A DNA stretch of 64,000 bases, from positions 1 to 64,000 of the forward strand of contig CALDNN010000225.1 of NCBI GenBank assembly GCA_937915455.1, in the 5' to 3' direction. Below are positions 45,926-55,475 of this stretch, one piece after another. Numbering within the stretch: the first letter of the stretch is position 1; the number at the start of each line of letters is the position of its first letter. The notes beneath the pieces were generated by a model, which did no database searches, was not told the DNA's origin, and was given only the letters and a program-made list of their open reading frames with translations. Source of the stretch: Pelethousia sp002409725. Its GTDB lineage: Bacteria > Bacillota > Clostridia > Christensenellales > CAG-138. The position numbers and the translations under genes were made by a program.

Positions 45926-48013
45926 ATGCTGCTTTTATCGCCCGCGGGCAGCCCCGAGAGCTTGCGTGCAGCCCTACAAAGCGGGGCGGATGGGGTCTAC
46001 TTCGGCGGGGCCGCCTTCAACGCCCGTCGGGGCGCGGCCAATTTTGATGAGAACGCCATGCTGAAGGCTTTGGATGCCTGCCGCCTCTATGGCGCGCGTT
46101 CCTTTATCACCATGAACACCCTGCTCACAGATCGGGAGCTGCCAGCGGCTTTGGCCTACGCCCGCTTCCTTTACGAGGCCGGGGCGGATGCGCTGATCGT
46201 GCAGGACTTGGGCCTGATCCACCTTTTAAAGCGGGAATTGCCGGATTTCAGCCTCCACGCCAGCACCCAGTTGGGCGTGTGCGATATCCCGGGGGCCAGG
46301 CTAATGCAGGAGTTGGGCCTGAAATGCGCCGTGCTGGCCCGCGAGGTGGGCCTTGACGGCATCCGCGCCATCCATGCGGCCGTGGATATCCCCCTCGAAG
46401 CCTTTGCCCATGGCGCGCTGTGCATGAGCTTTTCCGGAGCCTGCCTGCTTTCCTCCATGGCCGGGGAGCGGAGCGGCAACCGGGGTACCTGCGCCCAGCC
46501 CTGCCGCAAGCGTATGGCCCTCAGCCGCAAGCCCGGCCCCGATGATTATGCCCTGAGCCTTTCCGACCTTTGCATGCTCGAGCATTTGGATGATCTCGCC
46601 TCTGCCGGGGTATCCTGGCTAAAGCTGGAAGGCCGTATGAAGCGGCCGGAATACGTGGCCGCCGTCACCGCCGCCTACCGCGCCGCCTTGGATGGCGCAA
46701 ACGCAAAGGAACTTGCCACGCACAAGCAGCGCCTGCTGGCCCTGTTCGATCGGGGCGGGGGCAAAACGGGCTATTTTTATGGCGATCATGCAATTACGGG
46801 CTGCGTGGCCGAGGCGGCCCCGGCAGCCGCCCTTTTGCGGGAGTTGGCCCAAAGCTACGCCGGCGAGAACCGCCGCCAACCCATCTCATTGCACCTGACC
46901 TTGCGTCTGGGCGAACCTGTCCGGCTGAAAATTACGGCCGAGGGCCGCGCGTCCATCTCCGTGGAAGGACCTGCGCCCGAACGAGCGGAGAAGCCGCAGA
47001 GCGCGGCGCGCTATTTGGAGCAGCTAAGAAAGCTCGGGGACACGCCCTTCATCGCCGCCTCCTGCACGGGGGAGATCGACGAGGATGCTTACCTACCCGT
47101 TCGCAGTCTCAACGAACTGCGCCGCCGGACCTGTGAGGCTCTAATCGAAGCCCTACGTTTGCGGCGAAAAGCGCCACAGGCGCAGCCCGCCGAGAATCTC
47201 GTGCCCGCGCCGCGAAACGAGCCTACGCAGATACTGGCCCTTGTACGCAATGAGGCCCAGGCGCGCGCGGCCGCGGCGGCCGGGGCGGAAATGGTGGCGC
47301 TGGAAGCCTCTTTACAGGCGGAAGCCGCGTTAAACGCTTTGCAAGACCTGCGCGGGCCTGCCCGGCTGCTCCTTGCCCTGCCTACCGCAGCCCCGCAGGG
47401 CAAGGAAACGGCGCGCCTGGAAGGCTTGCTGCATAGCGGCCTTGTCGATGGAGCCGTGGCGGCGAATATCGGCCAAGCGCTGATGACCGAGGGCCTGGCC
47501 TTGCGCATCGCGGGCACCCAACTGAACGCCTTCAACACCGAAAGCGTGCACAGCCTAAAATCGATGGGATTCGCAGAGGTGATGCTATCTGTGGAACTGA
47601 CAAAGGCGCAAATGCGTGATATACTGGCAGTAGATTACGCCTCCGGAATCTCGGCCTATGGCCGGGCGCAGCTGATGCAGCTTTTCCATTGCCCTCGCAA
47701 GGAGGCAAGGGGCTGCGGCGGCTGCACGGGCGTGGGCGATTATCTCGAGGATGAGGCCGGGCGGCGCTTCCCCCTTTCGTCTGTGAAAGGGGCGGACGGC
47801 TGCTTGGTGCGCCTATTGAACTGCCTGCCCACGGATATAACGGATTACCTCGCGCAATTGCCCAGGCCCGGCCTCGTGCAGCTCGCCTTTTATGAGGAGG
47901 AGCCCAGCGAGGTATCCCGCCTGATCGCGCGGGCCAAAGCGGCTCTCGCTGGCGAGGCTGTGGAGCCGCCTGCGAACGCCACCCGCGGCCATTGGAGCCG
48001 GGCCGTGGAATAA
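45926..48013 (+). CDS. U32-family peptidase-like protein with DUF3656-type extension
   Basis: A 695-residue member of peptidase family U32, whose studied relatives (RlhA, TrhP) hydroxylate RNA rather than cut proteins. The U32 signature EAFAHGALCMSFSGACLLSS is at about residues 155-174. Cysteines of GTCAQPCRKR and CGGCTG complete a likely Fe-S site. N-terminal LLLSPAGSPESLRAALQSGADGVYFGG is typical. The long middle and C-terminal parts match the extended, RlhA-like architecture (U32 plus DUF3656). GAGGAG precedes the ATG. The RNA substrate is inferred. Confidence 0.85.
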   Translation: MLLLSPAGSPESLRAALQSGADGVYFGGAAFNARRGAANFDENAMLKALDACRLYGARSFITMNTLLTDRELPAALAYARFLYEAGADALIVQDLGLIHLLKRELPDFSLHASTQLGVCDIPGARLMQELGLKCAVLAREVGLDGIRAIHAAVDIPLEAFAHGALCMSFSGACLLSSMAGERSGNRGTCAQPCRKRMALSRKPGPDDYALSLSDLCMLEHLDDLASAGVSWLKLEGRMKRPEYVAAVTAAYRAALDGANAKELATHKQRLLALFDRGGGKTGYFYGDHAITGCVAEAAPAAALLRELAQSYAGENRRQPISLHLTLRLGEPVRLKITAEGRASISVEGPAPERAEKPQSAARYLEQLRKLGDTPFIAASCTGEIDEDAYLPVRSLNELRRRTCEALIEALRLRRKAPQAQPAENLVPAPRNEPTQILALVRNEAQARAAAAAGAEMVALEASLQAEAALNALQDLRGPARLLLALPTAAPQGKETARLEGLLHSGLVDGAVAANIGQALMTEGLALRIAGTQLNAFNTESVHSLKSMGFAEVMLSVELTKAQMRDILAVDYASGISAYGRAQLMQLFHCPRKEARGCGGCTGVGDYLEDEAGRRFPLSSVKGADGCLVRLLNCLPTDITDYLAQLPRPGLVQLAFYEEEPSEVSRLIARAKAALAGEAVEPPANATRGHWSRAVE

Positions 48014-48035
48014 AAGCAAAAGCAAGGATACGACC

Positions 48036-50387
48036 ATGCTGGATAAAGTATTAAAAACCCTGGAATACGATAAAATACGTGCGCAGCTGGCGCAGAAGGC
48101 CCAATGCTTTGCCGGCCGGGAGCTGGCCGAGGCGCTGACCCCCACCTTTACGCGGGAGGAAGTCGCCTCCGCCCTGGCCCTTACGGCCGAGGCGGAGAGC
48201 CTGTATTTGCGCACGGGCCATGCGCCTGTGGAGGATTTCCCGGATATGCGCCCCTGCCTCAAACGCATTCACGCGGCGCTCTACCTCTCGCCAACGGAGC
48301 TTTTGGGCTTGGCACGGGTTCTTCGGGCCATCCGCCTTTGCAAGGAGGCCTTGGAGGCCGCTGAGGACTGCCCGCGCCTTCGAAACCTTTCAGAATGGCT
48401 GGCCGCCCACCGCAGCGTGGAGGAGGAGATCGGCCGCTGCATCGTCGGCGAAGATGAGATATCCGACGGCGCTTCCCCGGCCCTGGCCCGCATCCGCCGT
48501 AGCATGCGGGTCACGAACGATCGGGTGCGCGAGCGGCTGGGCAACATGATCCGTTCCACTACCTTTCAGAAATACTTGCAGGAGCCGTTGGTAACCATTC
48601 GCAACGGACGTTTCGTGCTGCCCGTGAAGCAGGAATACAGGCAGAATGTGCCCGGCCTGATCCACGACCAATCCGGCAGCGGAGCCACGCTCTTCATCGA
48701 GCCCACGGCTGTGGTGGAGCTGGGCAATGAATACAAAAAGCTGCTGGGCGAGGAGGAAGAGGAGATCGAGCGCATCCTCGCCGAGCTCACGGCCCTTTGC
48801 GCCCCCTATGCGGCGGATATGATGGAGGGCCTAAGCATATTGGGCCGTGTAGACCTGGCCTTTGCCAAGGCGCGCTTGGCCCGGGAGATGGAGGCAACGC
48901 GACCGGAGCTTGATGAAAGCGGCTATGCCCGCATCATACGGGGCAGGCATCCGCTGATACCGGCAGATCAAGTGGTGCCTATCGATATCTGGCTGGGGCA
49001 GGATTTTCAAACCCTTATCATTACCGGCCCTAACACAGGCGGCAAAACGGTGACCCTCAAGACGGTGGGCCTGTTCGTGCTGATGGCCCAGAGCGGCCTT
49101 TTCATCCCGGCGCAAGTGGGTAGCCGTCTGCCCGTGTTCGAGGCCGTGTATGCGGATATCGGCGATGAGCAGAGCATCGAGCAGAGCCTTTCCACCTTCT
49201 CCAGCCACATGACCAACATCGTTGCCATTTTGGAGCGGGCCGACGTAGGCTCGCTGGTGCTGCTGGATGAGTTGGGGGCGGGCACCGACCCCATTGAGGG
49301 CGCGGCGCTCGCCATGAGCATTCTTGAAGAGCTGCACGGTCGGGGCTGCCTCACCGTGGCCACCACGCACTATAGCGAGATCAAGGCTTTCGCCCTCATG
49401 CGGCCCGGCATGGAGAACGCCTCCATGGAATTCGACGTGGACAGGCTCTGCCCCACCTACCGGCTGTTCATCGGCATACCCGGCAAATCCAATGCCTTTG
49501 AAATTTCCCGCCGCCTGGGCATGGGCGAGGGCCTGATCGAAAAAGCGCGGGGCTACCTGAAAAATGAAGATGTTAAATTTGAGGATATTATCTCCGGGGC
49601 CGAGGCCCAGCACCGCAGGGCGGAAGAAGAACGCCGCCTGGCTGCCGAGGCCCGACAGGAGCTGGATAAGCTCCGCCGCGAGGTGGAGGAGCAGCGTGTG
49701 CGCATGGAGGCCGAACGGGAAAAGCTGCGCGCCAAAGCGAAAGAGGATTCCCGCAAGCTGGTGGCGGATACCAGAACGGAAATGGAAAAGCTGATTGCCG
49801 ATATCCGGGCCATCCCGGGCGTCGACCAGCGCGCTGCGGACCGGGTCATCCAGCGCTCGCGAGACACCCTCAGGACCAAGGAGGGTGCGCTGGCCGAGCC
49901 CTTGGCCAAAAAGAAGCCCGCCTATGGCACGGCTCCCAAGGCCGTGCGGCCCGGGGACACGGTGCGTATCCTTTCGCTGGATCAAAAGGCTACGGTGCTT
50001 TCGCCTTCGGATGCCAAGGGCGAGGTGCAGGTGCAGGCGGGCATTATGAAGCTGAGCGCCAAGTTAAGCGACCTGCGCCTTTTAGAGGATGACGGGCCCA
50101 AGAAGGGTGTGGGCAAGATCCAGCTGGAAGCGGATCGCCAGGCCGGCATAGAGCTGGATGTGCGGGGCATGCTGGTGGATGAAGCCCTGCTTACGGTAGA
50201 CCGATATATTGATAACTGCCTTTTGAGCGGGCTTACGGAGATCAGCATCATCCACGGCAAGGGCACGGGCGCGCTGCGGGCCGGCGTCCAGGATTTCCTT
50301 CGGCGGGACAAGCGGGTCAAGAGCTTCCGCATGGGCGCATACGGCGAAGGCGACGCGGGCGTGACCGTGGTCAGCTTCCAAAAATAA
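48036..50387 (+). CDS. mutS2: endonuclease MutS2
   Basis: A 783-residue MutS2, which suppresses recombination and, in Bacillus, rescues collided ribosomes. Core and clamp helices (1-310), ATPase with Walker A TGPNTGGKTVTLK near 330, VLLDELGAGTDPIEGAAL (Walker B), THYSEIKAFA. A long coiled coil spans 510-600. The C-terminal Smr domain has ELDVRGMLVDEALLTVDRYID and IIHGKGTGALR. Length is standard. 22 bases after the U32 gene. Confidence 0.95.
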   Translation: MLDKVLKTLEYDKIRAQLAQKAQCFAGRELAEALTPTFTREEVASALALTAEAESLYLRTGHAPVEDFPDMRPCLKRIHAALYLSPTELLGLARVLRAIRLCKEALEAAEDCPRLRNLSEWLAAHRSVEEEIGRCIVGEDEISDGASPALARIRRSMRVTNDRVRERLGNMIRSTTFQKYLQEPLVTIRNGRFVLPVKQEYRQNVPGLIHDQSGSGATLFIEPTAVVELGNEYKKLLGEEEEEIERILAELTALCAPYAADMMEGLSILGRVDLAFAKARLAREMEATRPELDESGYARIIRGRHPLIPADQVVPIDIWLGQDFQTLIITGPNTGGKTVTLKTVGLFVLMAQSGLFIPAQVGSRLPVFEAVYADIGDEQSIEQSLSTFSSHMTNIVAILERADVGSLVLLDELGAGTDPIEGAALAMSILEELHGRGCLTVATTHYSEIKAFALMRPGMENASMEFDVDRLCPTYRLFIGIPGKSNAFEISRRLGMGEGLIEKARGYLKNEDVKFEDIISGAEAQHRRAEEERRLAAEARQELDKLRREVEEQRVRMEAEREKLRAKAKEDSRKLVADTRTEMEKLIADIRAIPGVDQRAADRVIQRSRDTLRTKEGALAEPLAKKKPAYGTAPKAVRPGDTVRILSLDQKATVLSPSDAKGEVQVQAGIMKLSAKLSDLRLLEDDGPKKGVGKIQLEADRQAGIELDVRGMLVDEALLTVDRYIDNCLLSGLTEISIIHGKGTGALRAGVQDFLRRDKRVKSFRMGAYGEGDAGVTVVSFQK

Positions 50388-50440
50388 CACAGAAATTTAC
50401 ACCCAGTTCATACAAGCTGCGGGGAAGGATGGTATCATTA

Positions 50441-50893
50441 ATGACAAAACTGGCCGTGTCCGCCTGCCTACTGGGGGAGAGCTGCCGCTATAACGGCAAA
50501 GCCAAAGCGGATGCAACCGTGATTGAGCGGGCCAAGGCCGCAGGCGCGCTCGCCATTTGCCCGGAATGCCTAGGCGGCCTGCCTACGCCCCGCCTGCCCA
50601 GCGAAATCCGGGGCGGCGACGGGGAAGACGTGCTCGATGGCCTCGCCAAAGTGGTCGATCAAGCGGGCCGGGATGTAACGGCGGCCTTCATCAAGGGTGC
50701 ACAGGAAGCCCTGCGCGTTTGTCAGGAGGCTGGGGTCACGGAGGCCATTCTGAAGGCCCGCAGCCCTTCCTGCGGCGCAGGAACCATCTACGACGGCAGC
50801 TTTTCGGGCCAATGCAGGCCGGGGATGGGCGTGGCGGCCGCGCTGTTTAAGCGCTACGGTATCGCCCTTTCGACCGAAGAAGAAGCAGAATAA
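50441..50893 (+). CDS. DUF523-family protein
   Basis: A 150-residue protein with the conserved Cys motifs of DUF523: VSACLLGESCRYNG at the N-terminus, AICPECLGGLPTPR near 35-50, and LKARSPSCG near 108. The three Cys-bearing loops suggest a metal or Fe-S site. Relatives are linked to thiouracil desulfuration, an activity I cannot confirm here. The ATG at 50441 is preferred to an ATG at 50429, which lies directly on the ribosome site. Confidence 0.82.
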   Translation: MTKLAVSACLLGESCRYNGKAKADATVIERAKAAGALAICPECLGGLPTPRLPSEIRGGDGEDVLDGLAKVVDQAGRDVTAAFIKGAQEALRVCQEAGVTEAILKARSPSCGAGTIYDGSFSGQCRPGMGVAAALFKRYGIALSTEEEAE

Positions 50894-50905
50894 GGGGGAA
50901 TCGCC

Positions 50906-51586
50906 ATGGAGAAGAATTCCATTCTGGTCATCGATGACGACCGGAATATCCTGGCCATCATCGAAATGTACCTGCGCAAGGCCGGCTATGAGGTGACCTG
51001 CGGCGAGCGGGGGGATGAGGCCCTGCAGCTTTTCCGCAAGGTGCAGCCCGCGCTGGTGGTGCTGGATGTGATGCTGCCCGGCCTGGACGGTTGGGAGGTA
51101 TTGGGCAAGATGCGGGCCGAAAGCGACGTGCCCGTGATCATGCTCACCGCAAAAGGGGATACGCTCGATCGCATCCAGGGTCTCGACCTTGGCGCGGACG
51201 ACTATATCGTTAAGCCCTTTGACGCAAAAGAGCTCCTAGCCCGGGTCAAGGCGGTGCTTCGGCGCAGCAGCCAGCCCGAAAACGAAAAGAGCGTGGAATT
51301 CGAGGGCCTTTCCATTTCCCTCGACAATTACGCCGTTATTATGGATGGCAAGCAGATCGAAATGCCGCCCAAGGAGATCGAGCTGCTGTTCTTCCTGGCC
51401 TCGCGCGAGGGCAAGGTATTCACACGCGAGCAGCTTTTGGAGCAGGTATGGGGCTTCGATTTCTTTGGTGATTCCCGCACGGTGGATGTGCACGTAAAGC
51501 GCATCCGCGAAAAGCTGGGCGAGCGGGAGGCTTGGCAGCTCAAAACCGTGTGGGGCGTGGGCTATAAATTCGAGGCTAAAAAATAA
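50906..51586 (+). CDS. OmpR/PhoB-family response regulator
   Basis: A 226-residue response regulator. Receiver: acidic pocket DDD near residues 10-12, phosphorylated Asp in VVLDVMLPG (about 54), Thr in MLTAKG and Lys in YIVKPFD. The C-terminal winged helix has EMPPKEIELLFFLASREGKVFTREQLLEQVWG and TVDVHVKRIREKLG. Its stop abuts the ATG of a histidine kinase, and an HtrA protease gene follows, suggesting an envelope-stress circuit. Confidence 0.93.
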   Translation: MEKNSILVIDDDRNILAIIEMYLRKAGYEVTCGERGDEALQLFRKVQPALVVLDVMLPGLDGWEVLGKMRAESDVPVIMLTAKGDTLDRIQGLDLGADDYIVKPFDAKELLARVKAVLRRSSQPENEKSVEFEGLSISLDNYAVIMDGKQIEMPPKEIELLFFLASREGKVFTREQLLEQVWGFDFFGDSRTVDVHVKRIREKLGEREAWQLKTVWGVGYKFEAKK

Positions 51587-53062
51587 ATGTTCAGAACCCT
51601 CTTTTCCCGCATGCTGGTCACCTACCTTTCCGTAACGCTGGGGCTGATGATCCTCTTGGGCGTTACGGTGGGCAGCATGTTCCAGCAGCAATATATGGGG
51701 GAAAAGGAGAGCGAACTTCGGCGCGAGGCCGAGGAGATCGCCGACACGGTGGTCAACCGCTATATGGATGACGACAAGCGGCCCCTGGCGGAAAAGGAGC
51801 TATTGACCATCGCCCGTAAATACGACGCCATGATCGTGCTGCGCTTTGCCGATGCCAAATACGGAAAACGGGCCTTTGTGGATGAAGGCTCGCAGGAAAA
51901 ATGGAAGGGCAGCCAGGATATGGATGTGGAGGAGCAGGCGCTCGCCCTGCTTGACGGGACGGACGCGGGCTGCATCGTCACCAATATGCTCCAGGATCGG
52001 GTGGATATCCCGGTGATGACCCTCATAGCCCCCATCGCTAATGGAGAGAGGATCATTGCGGCGCTTTTTTTGCACACGGATATGAGCCGTATCAACGCCT
52101 CCGTGCGCCAGGTATGGATGGATGTGCTGCTCTATTCCTGTATCGCGGTACTGGTGGCCTTTTTAGCGGTGAGCTATACCACGGGCCGCATTACCCGGCC
52201 CATCATCGATATGAACGCCACGGTGCTGCGCTTTTCCAAGGGCGAGTTCGACCTGCGCCTGCGGGCCAAAGGGCAGGATGAAGTAGCCCAGCTGGGCAAG
52301 AGCTTTAACCTGATGGCAAATGAGCTCAATTCATTGGAGCAATCCCGCCGCAGCTTCGTGGCCAACGTTTCCCACGAGCTGCGCTCGCCGCTCACCTCCA
52401 TGCGCGGCTTTTTGGAGGCCATACAGGATGGCACCATTCCCCCGGAGGAAAGCCCAAAATATCTGGCGATCGTCATCGACGAGAACCGCCGCATGACCGG
52501 CATGGTCAACGACCTCCTGGATCTCGCCCGCATTGAATCCGGCCAATACGCCCTTAATTTGAGCGCCTTCGACATCAACGAGCTGATCGCCCGCACCCTG
52601 CTAACCTTCGAGGCCCGCATCGACTCTGCGCATATCGAAATAGCGCTTGATTTTTCCGAAAATTACTGCTATGTTGAAGCGGATGCGGACCAGATCGCAC
52701 AGGTGCTGCGAAACCTCATTGACAATGCCGTCAAATTCACCCCGGAGGGAGGCCGCCTGACTATTTCCACAGCTGCGGATAAGCGGCTTGCGACCATCCG
52801 CGTGGCGGATAGCGGCAAGGGCATGGCGGCGGAGGATATCCCCTATGTGTTCGATAGGTTCTACAAAGCCGAAAAGGCGCATACCCCCCGCGCACAAAGC
52901 GGAACCGGCTTGGGGCTCTCCATCGTCAAGCGCATTATTGCCGCGCATGGGCAGGATATAACAGTAGAGAGCGAGCTGGGCAGCGGTACGGCCTTCATCT
53001 TTACCCTCAAACGGGCTGAGCGGCCCCAGCTGCAGCCCAAACTCTCGCAGCGGCGTGCATAG
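51587..53062 (+). CDS. membrane sensor histidine kinase
   Basis: A 491-residue kinase. Two transmembrane helices (about 10-30 and 178-200) flank an extracytoplasmic PAS-like sensor. HAMP follows (GRITRPIIDMNATVLRFSKGEF), then HisKA with the phospho-acceptor His in SFVANVSHELRSPLTSMRGF. The ATPase has N-box LRNLIDNAVKFTPEG, G1 DSGKGM, and G2 GTGLGLSIVKRI. It directly follows its response regulator without a gap. Confidence 0.93.
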   Translation: MFRTLFSRMLVTYLSVTLGLMILLGVTVGSMFQQQYMGEKESELRREAEEIADTVVNRYMDDDKRPLAEKELLTIARKYDAMIVLRFADAKYGKRAFVDEGSQEKWKGSQDMDVEEQALALLDGTDAGCIVTNMLQDRVDIPVMTLIAPIANGERIIAALFLHTDMSRINASVRQVWMDVLLYSCIAVLVAFLAVSYTTGRITRPIIDMNATVLRFSKGEFDLRLRAKGQDEVAQLGKSFNLMANELNSLEQSRRSFVANVSHELRSPLTSMRGFLEAIQDGTIPPEESPKYLAIVIDENRRMTGMVNDLLDLARIESGQYALNLSAFDINELIARTLLTFEARIDSAHIEIALDFSENYCYVEADADQIAQVLRNLIDNAVKFTPEGGRLTISTAADKRLATIRVADSGKGMAAEDIPYVFDRFYKAEKAHTPRAQSGTGLGLSIVKRIIAAHGQDITVESELGSGTAFIFTLKRAERPQLQPKLSQRRA

Positions 53063-53091
53063 CGCGAAGCGATTCGTGGAAAGGAATATAT

Positions 53092-54513
53092 ATGGAAGAG
53101 AACAACACCTATCAGCGTGAACAACAGGAAAACCCACCAAAAGAGGAGCAGGCGCCCGCCTCTTATCCCAACGCGCGGCCACGCTTCAGCACGGAGCAGC
53201 CGGAGAAAAAGCGCGGCAACATAGGCGGCTATGTGGCTGTGGGCGCGGTCTGCCTGCTGGTGGGCTTGGCGCTGGGCTCGCTGATCACGGGGCTGGTGTC
53301 CCTGGGCACGAGCGGCATATCTGCCCTGATCCGGGAGGGCACGGAGCATACGCCTGAGGATATTTGGAAATGGGATTGGGAATGGGATGGCTTTGGCCCC
53401 CGCTCGGATGCGCCGCATCCCGCCGAGCCCGAAGCCGTGAAGCCCGAGAAGATCGAGCCGCCCGAATATGTTTCGAGGCCCCTGCCTGCCTTCGACGGGC
53501 AAGCGCCGGCGCTCGGCAATGTAGTCAACCCCCTGCCCGATATCGTGGAGCATTCGAGCAAGGGCGTGGTTGGCCTGGATATTTACTATGCCTCCGAGCG
53601 TGGCGATGAGGATTTTTTGGGCGGCTACGGCAGCGGCTTTGTAGTTTCCAGCGAGGGCTATATCATTACTAATGCCCATGTGGTGGAGGATGCTTCCCGC
53701 GTAATGGTGAAGTTTACCGATGGGGATGAGCTCGAAGCCGAGATAGTAGGCGCGGATACGCGCCTCGATGTGGCCGTGCTCAAGATCGAGCCGGCGGATT
53801 CACTCACGCCCCTGGCCCTCGGTACGAGCGCCGATGTGCGGGTGGGCGATTTTACCGTGGCCATCGGCAACCCCACGGGCGAGAAGCTGGCGGATACAGC
53901 CACCTTCGGCATCATCAGCGCCACAGGCCGCCAAACAAATGTGGATGGCCGGGTTAACAGCTATTTGCAAACGGACGCGGCTATCAATCCCGGCTCCAGC
54001 GGCGGCCCTCTGCTCGATATGCAGGGCAGGGTGATCGGCATCACCAGCGCTAAAACCCTCTACGCCGGCTATGACGATTATGGCAACGTGGTCAACGCCG
54101 AGGGCATTGGCTACGCCATTCCCATCGACGACGCCATGAAGGTGGTGGCGGAGCTGATCACCACGGGACACGTGGTGCGGCCCGGCATCGGCATTTCCGT
54201 TGTGACCATCGACGCATACTACGCCGAGGAATACGACATCCCCGAGGGCGTGCTGGTCTATACCGTAACGCGCAACGGCCCGGCCCACCATGCGGATCTA
54301 CGCGTGAACGACATCATCCTCTCCTACAATGGCATCGTGCCCGGTGAGCATAGCGACCTTGTGGACTATGTGGCAGGCTTACAGGTGGGCGATACGATCG
54401 AGTTCCACATCTGGCGCAATGGTAAGGAGATGGATATTACCCTCACCGTTGCAGACATCAACCTGGTCGGCACGGAGATCCTTAACGGAGAATACGCGGA
54501 TATCATCGATTGA
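53092..54513 (+). CDS. HtrA/DegP-like serine protease (S1C)
   Basis: A membrane-anchored envelope quality-control protease of 473 residues. An N-terminal Pro/Glu-rich cytoplasmic tail precedes one helix (about 44-66) and an acidic Trp-rich linker. The trypsin-like domain has catalytic His in ITNAHVV, Asp in RLDVAVLKI and Ser in NPGSSGGPLLD. A single PDZ domain follows (about 375-465), with VTRNGPAHHADLRVNDIILSYNG. It lies 29 bases after the two-component system, which may control it. Confidence 0.93.
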   Translation: MEENNTYQREQQENPPKEEQAPASYPNARPRFSTEQPEKKRGNIGGYVAVGAVCLLVGLALGSLITGLVSLGTSGISALIREGTEHTPEDIWKWDWEWDGFGPRSDAPHPAEPEAVKPEKIEPPEYVSRPLPAFDGQAPALGNVVNPLPDIVEHSSKGVVGLDIYYASERGDEDFLGGYGSGFVVSSEGYIITNAHVVEDASRVMVKFTDGDELEAEIVGADTRLDVAVLKIEPADSLTPLALGTSADVRVGDFTVAIGNPTGEKLADTATFGIISATGRQTNVDGRVNSYLQTDAAINPGSSGGPLLDMQGRVIGITSAKTLYAGYDDYGNVVNAEGIGYAIPIDDAMKVVAELITTGHVVRPGIGISVVTIDAYYAEEYDIPEGVLVYTVTRNGPAHHADLRVNDIILSYNGIVPGEHSDLVDYVAGLQVGDTIEFHIWRNGKEMDITLTVADINLVGTEILNGEYADIID

Positions 54514-54534
54514 TATCGCAAACGAGCAAACAAA

Positions 54535-54567
54535 GCGGCGCACGGCATCGTGCGCCGCCGTTTGTTT
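54535..54567 (+). terminator. terminator after the HtrA gene
   Basis: Perfect 10-base arms GCGGCGCACG / CGTGCGCCGC, 4-base loop, then CGTTTGTTT. Confidence 0.8.
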
Positions 54568-54704
54568 CCCCCAAAAGGGTGCGGCGGGCTAGACGCAGGG
54601 CACAATAAAGACGGATAAAAACGGGGGCGCACATGGCCTGCCCCGGGCCGCCGGCAAGGTAAAAAACGCATTTTGGTATGGTTATGTACTGTCTATGGGA
54701 ATAA

Positions 54705-54735
54705 TAAACCAAAACCCCAAGGAGGTTTTGGTTTA
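54705..54735 (+). promoter_or_regulatory. hairpin sequestering ribosome site and start codon
   Basis: Perfect 12-base arms TAAACCAAAACC (54705-54716) / GGTTTTGGTTTA (54724-54735) with loop CCAAGGA. The ribosome site AAGGAGG (54719-54725) sits half in the loop and half in the stem, and the last stem base is the A of the ATG. It would limit translation unless melted. Confidence 0.65.
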
Positions 54736-55346
54736 TGAACGGATTGCATCCCTCTGGCGTTTTGCGCGCCTCCACGGCGCTGATGCTCTGCTGTGCCATG
54801 CTGCTGCTGGGCGCGGCCGGGGGCTACAGCCTCGGAAGCAGGGAGCGGGTGAACATAGAATCCCCTGCGGAGGCTGCCCTGCCCCCGGAGGCGGCGCAGG
54901 CTGACCCAACAGAGGCGGCGGAGCCGCCCGTGGGCGCGGCGCAGGTAGCCAAAATGGGCGAGGAGACCGTATCCCCGAATGCGGTCGTGACCTGGCGCTA
55001 CCAAATGGCCTGTGGCCACATCGTGGAGCTGACGGACGCGCAGCCCGTTATCGGCAAGACCCGGCTAGAGCTGGAGGAAGACTACGGGGCCGCGGCGGTG
55101 GAAGCTTTCAGCCCCGAGGTGGTGACGCTGTGCCTTCAATCAGATAACTTCTGCCCCGTGCACTATGTGCTCGTACTGAAGGATGAAGCCCTTACCGTGC
55201 AAAAAACGAATGAAAAGCTGGAGGTGGAGGTGCTGCTGACTCTAGATGTGGATCTGCCCGCCGATGCTGCCGCGGAATGCGCCGATGGCCTGCCGTTCGA
55301 CAGCCTGGAGGACATCAATATTTACTTGGAAGGCATCGAGGGATAA
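54735..55346 (+). CDS. membrane-anchored BofC C-terminal-domain-like protein
   Basis: A 203-residue protein with an N-terminal signal anchor (about 12-32), an Ala/Pro/Glu linker (40-70) and a compact C-terminal domain. The order QMACGHIVELTD, ELEEDYGAAAVEAFSPEVV, VHYVLVLKDE and a final ADGLPFDSLEDINIYLEGIEG resembles the BofC C-terminal domain, an intercompartmental signalling inhibitor in sporulation, though similarity is limited. Translation is apparently gated by the hairpin over its start. A terminator follows. Confidence 0.5.
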   Translation: MNGLHPSGVLRASTALMLCCAMLLLGAAGGYSLGSRERVNIESPAEAALPPEAAQADPTEAAEPPVGAAQVAKMGEETVSPNAVVTWRYQMACGHIVELTDAQPVIGKTRLELEEDYGAAAVEAFSPEVVTLCLQSDNFCPVHYVLVLKDEALTVQKTNEKLEVEVLLTLDVDLPADAAAECADGLPFDSLEDINIYLEGIEG

Positions 55347-55366
55347 AGGAAGATACGGAGCTGTAG

Positions 55367-55394
55367 GGAGCGCTCAGCAGGATGCGCTCCTTTT
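55367..55394 (+). terminator. terminator after the BofC-like gene
   Basis: GGAGCGC / GCGCTCC with a 10-base loop, then TTTT. Confidence 0.75.
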
Positions 55395-55418
55395 CCACTT
55401 GAAGCGGCGCAAATCGGG

Positions 55419-55447
55419 TTGTGAAACATAAATTCCCATGGTACAAT
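55419..55447 (+). promoter_or_regulatory. promoter of ruvC
   Basis: TTGTGA (55419-55424), 17-base spacer, TACAAT (55442-55447). Confidence 0.7.
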
Positions 55448-55475
55448 AAAATAAGTATAATTATGAGGTGAGCGC

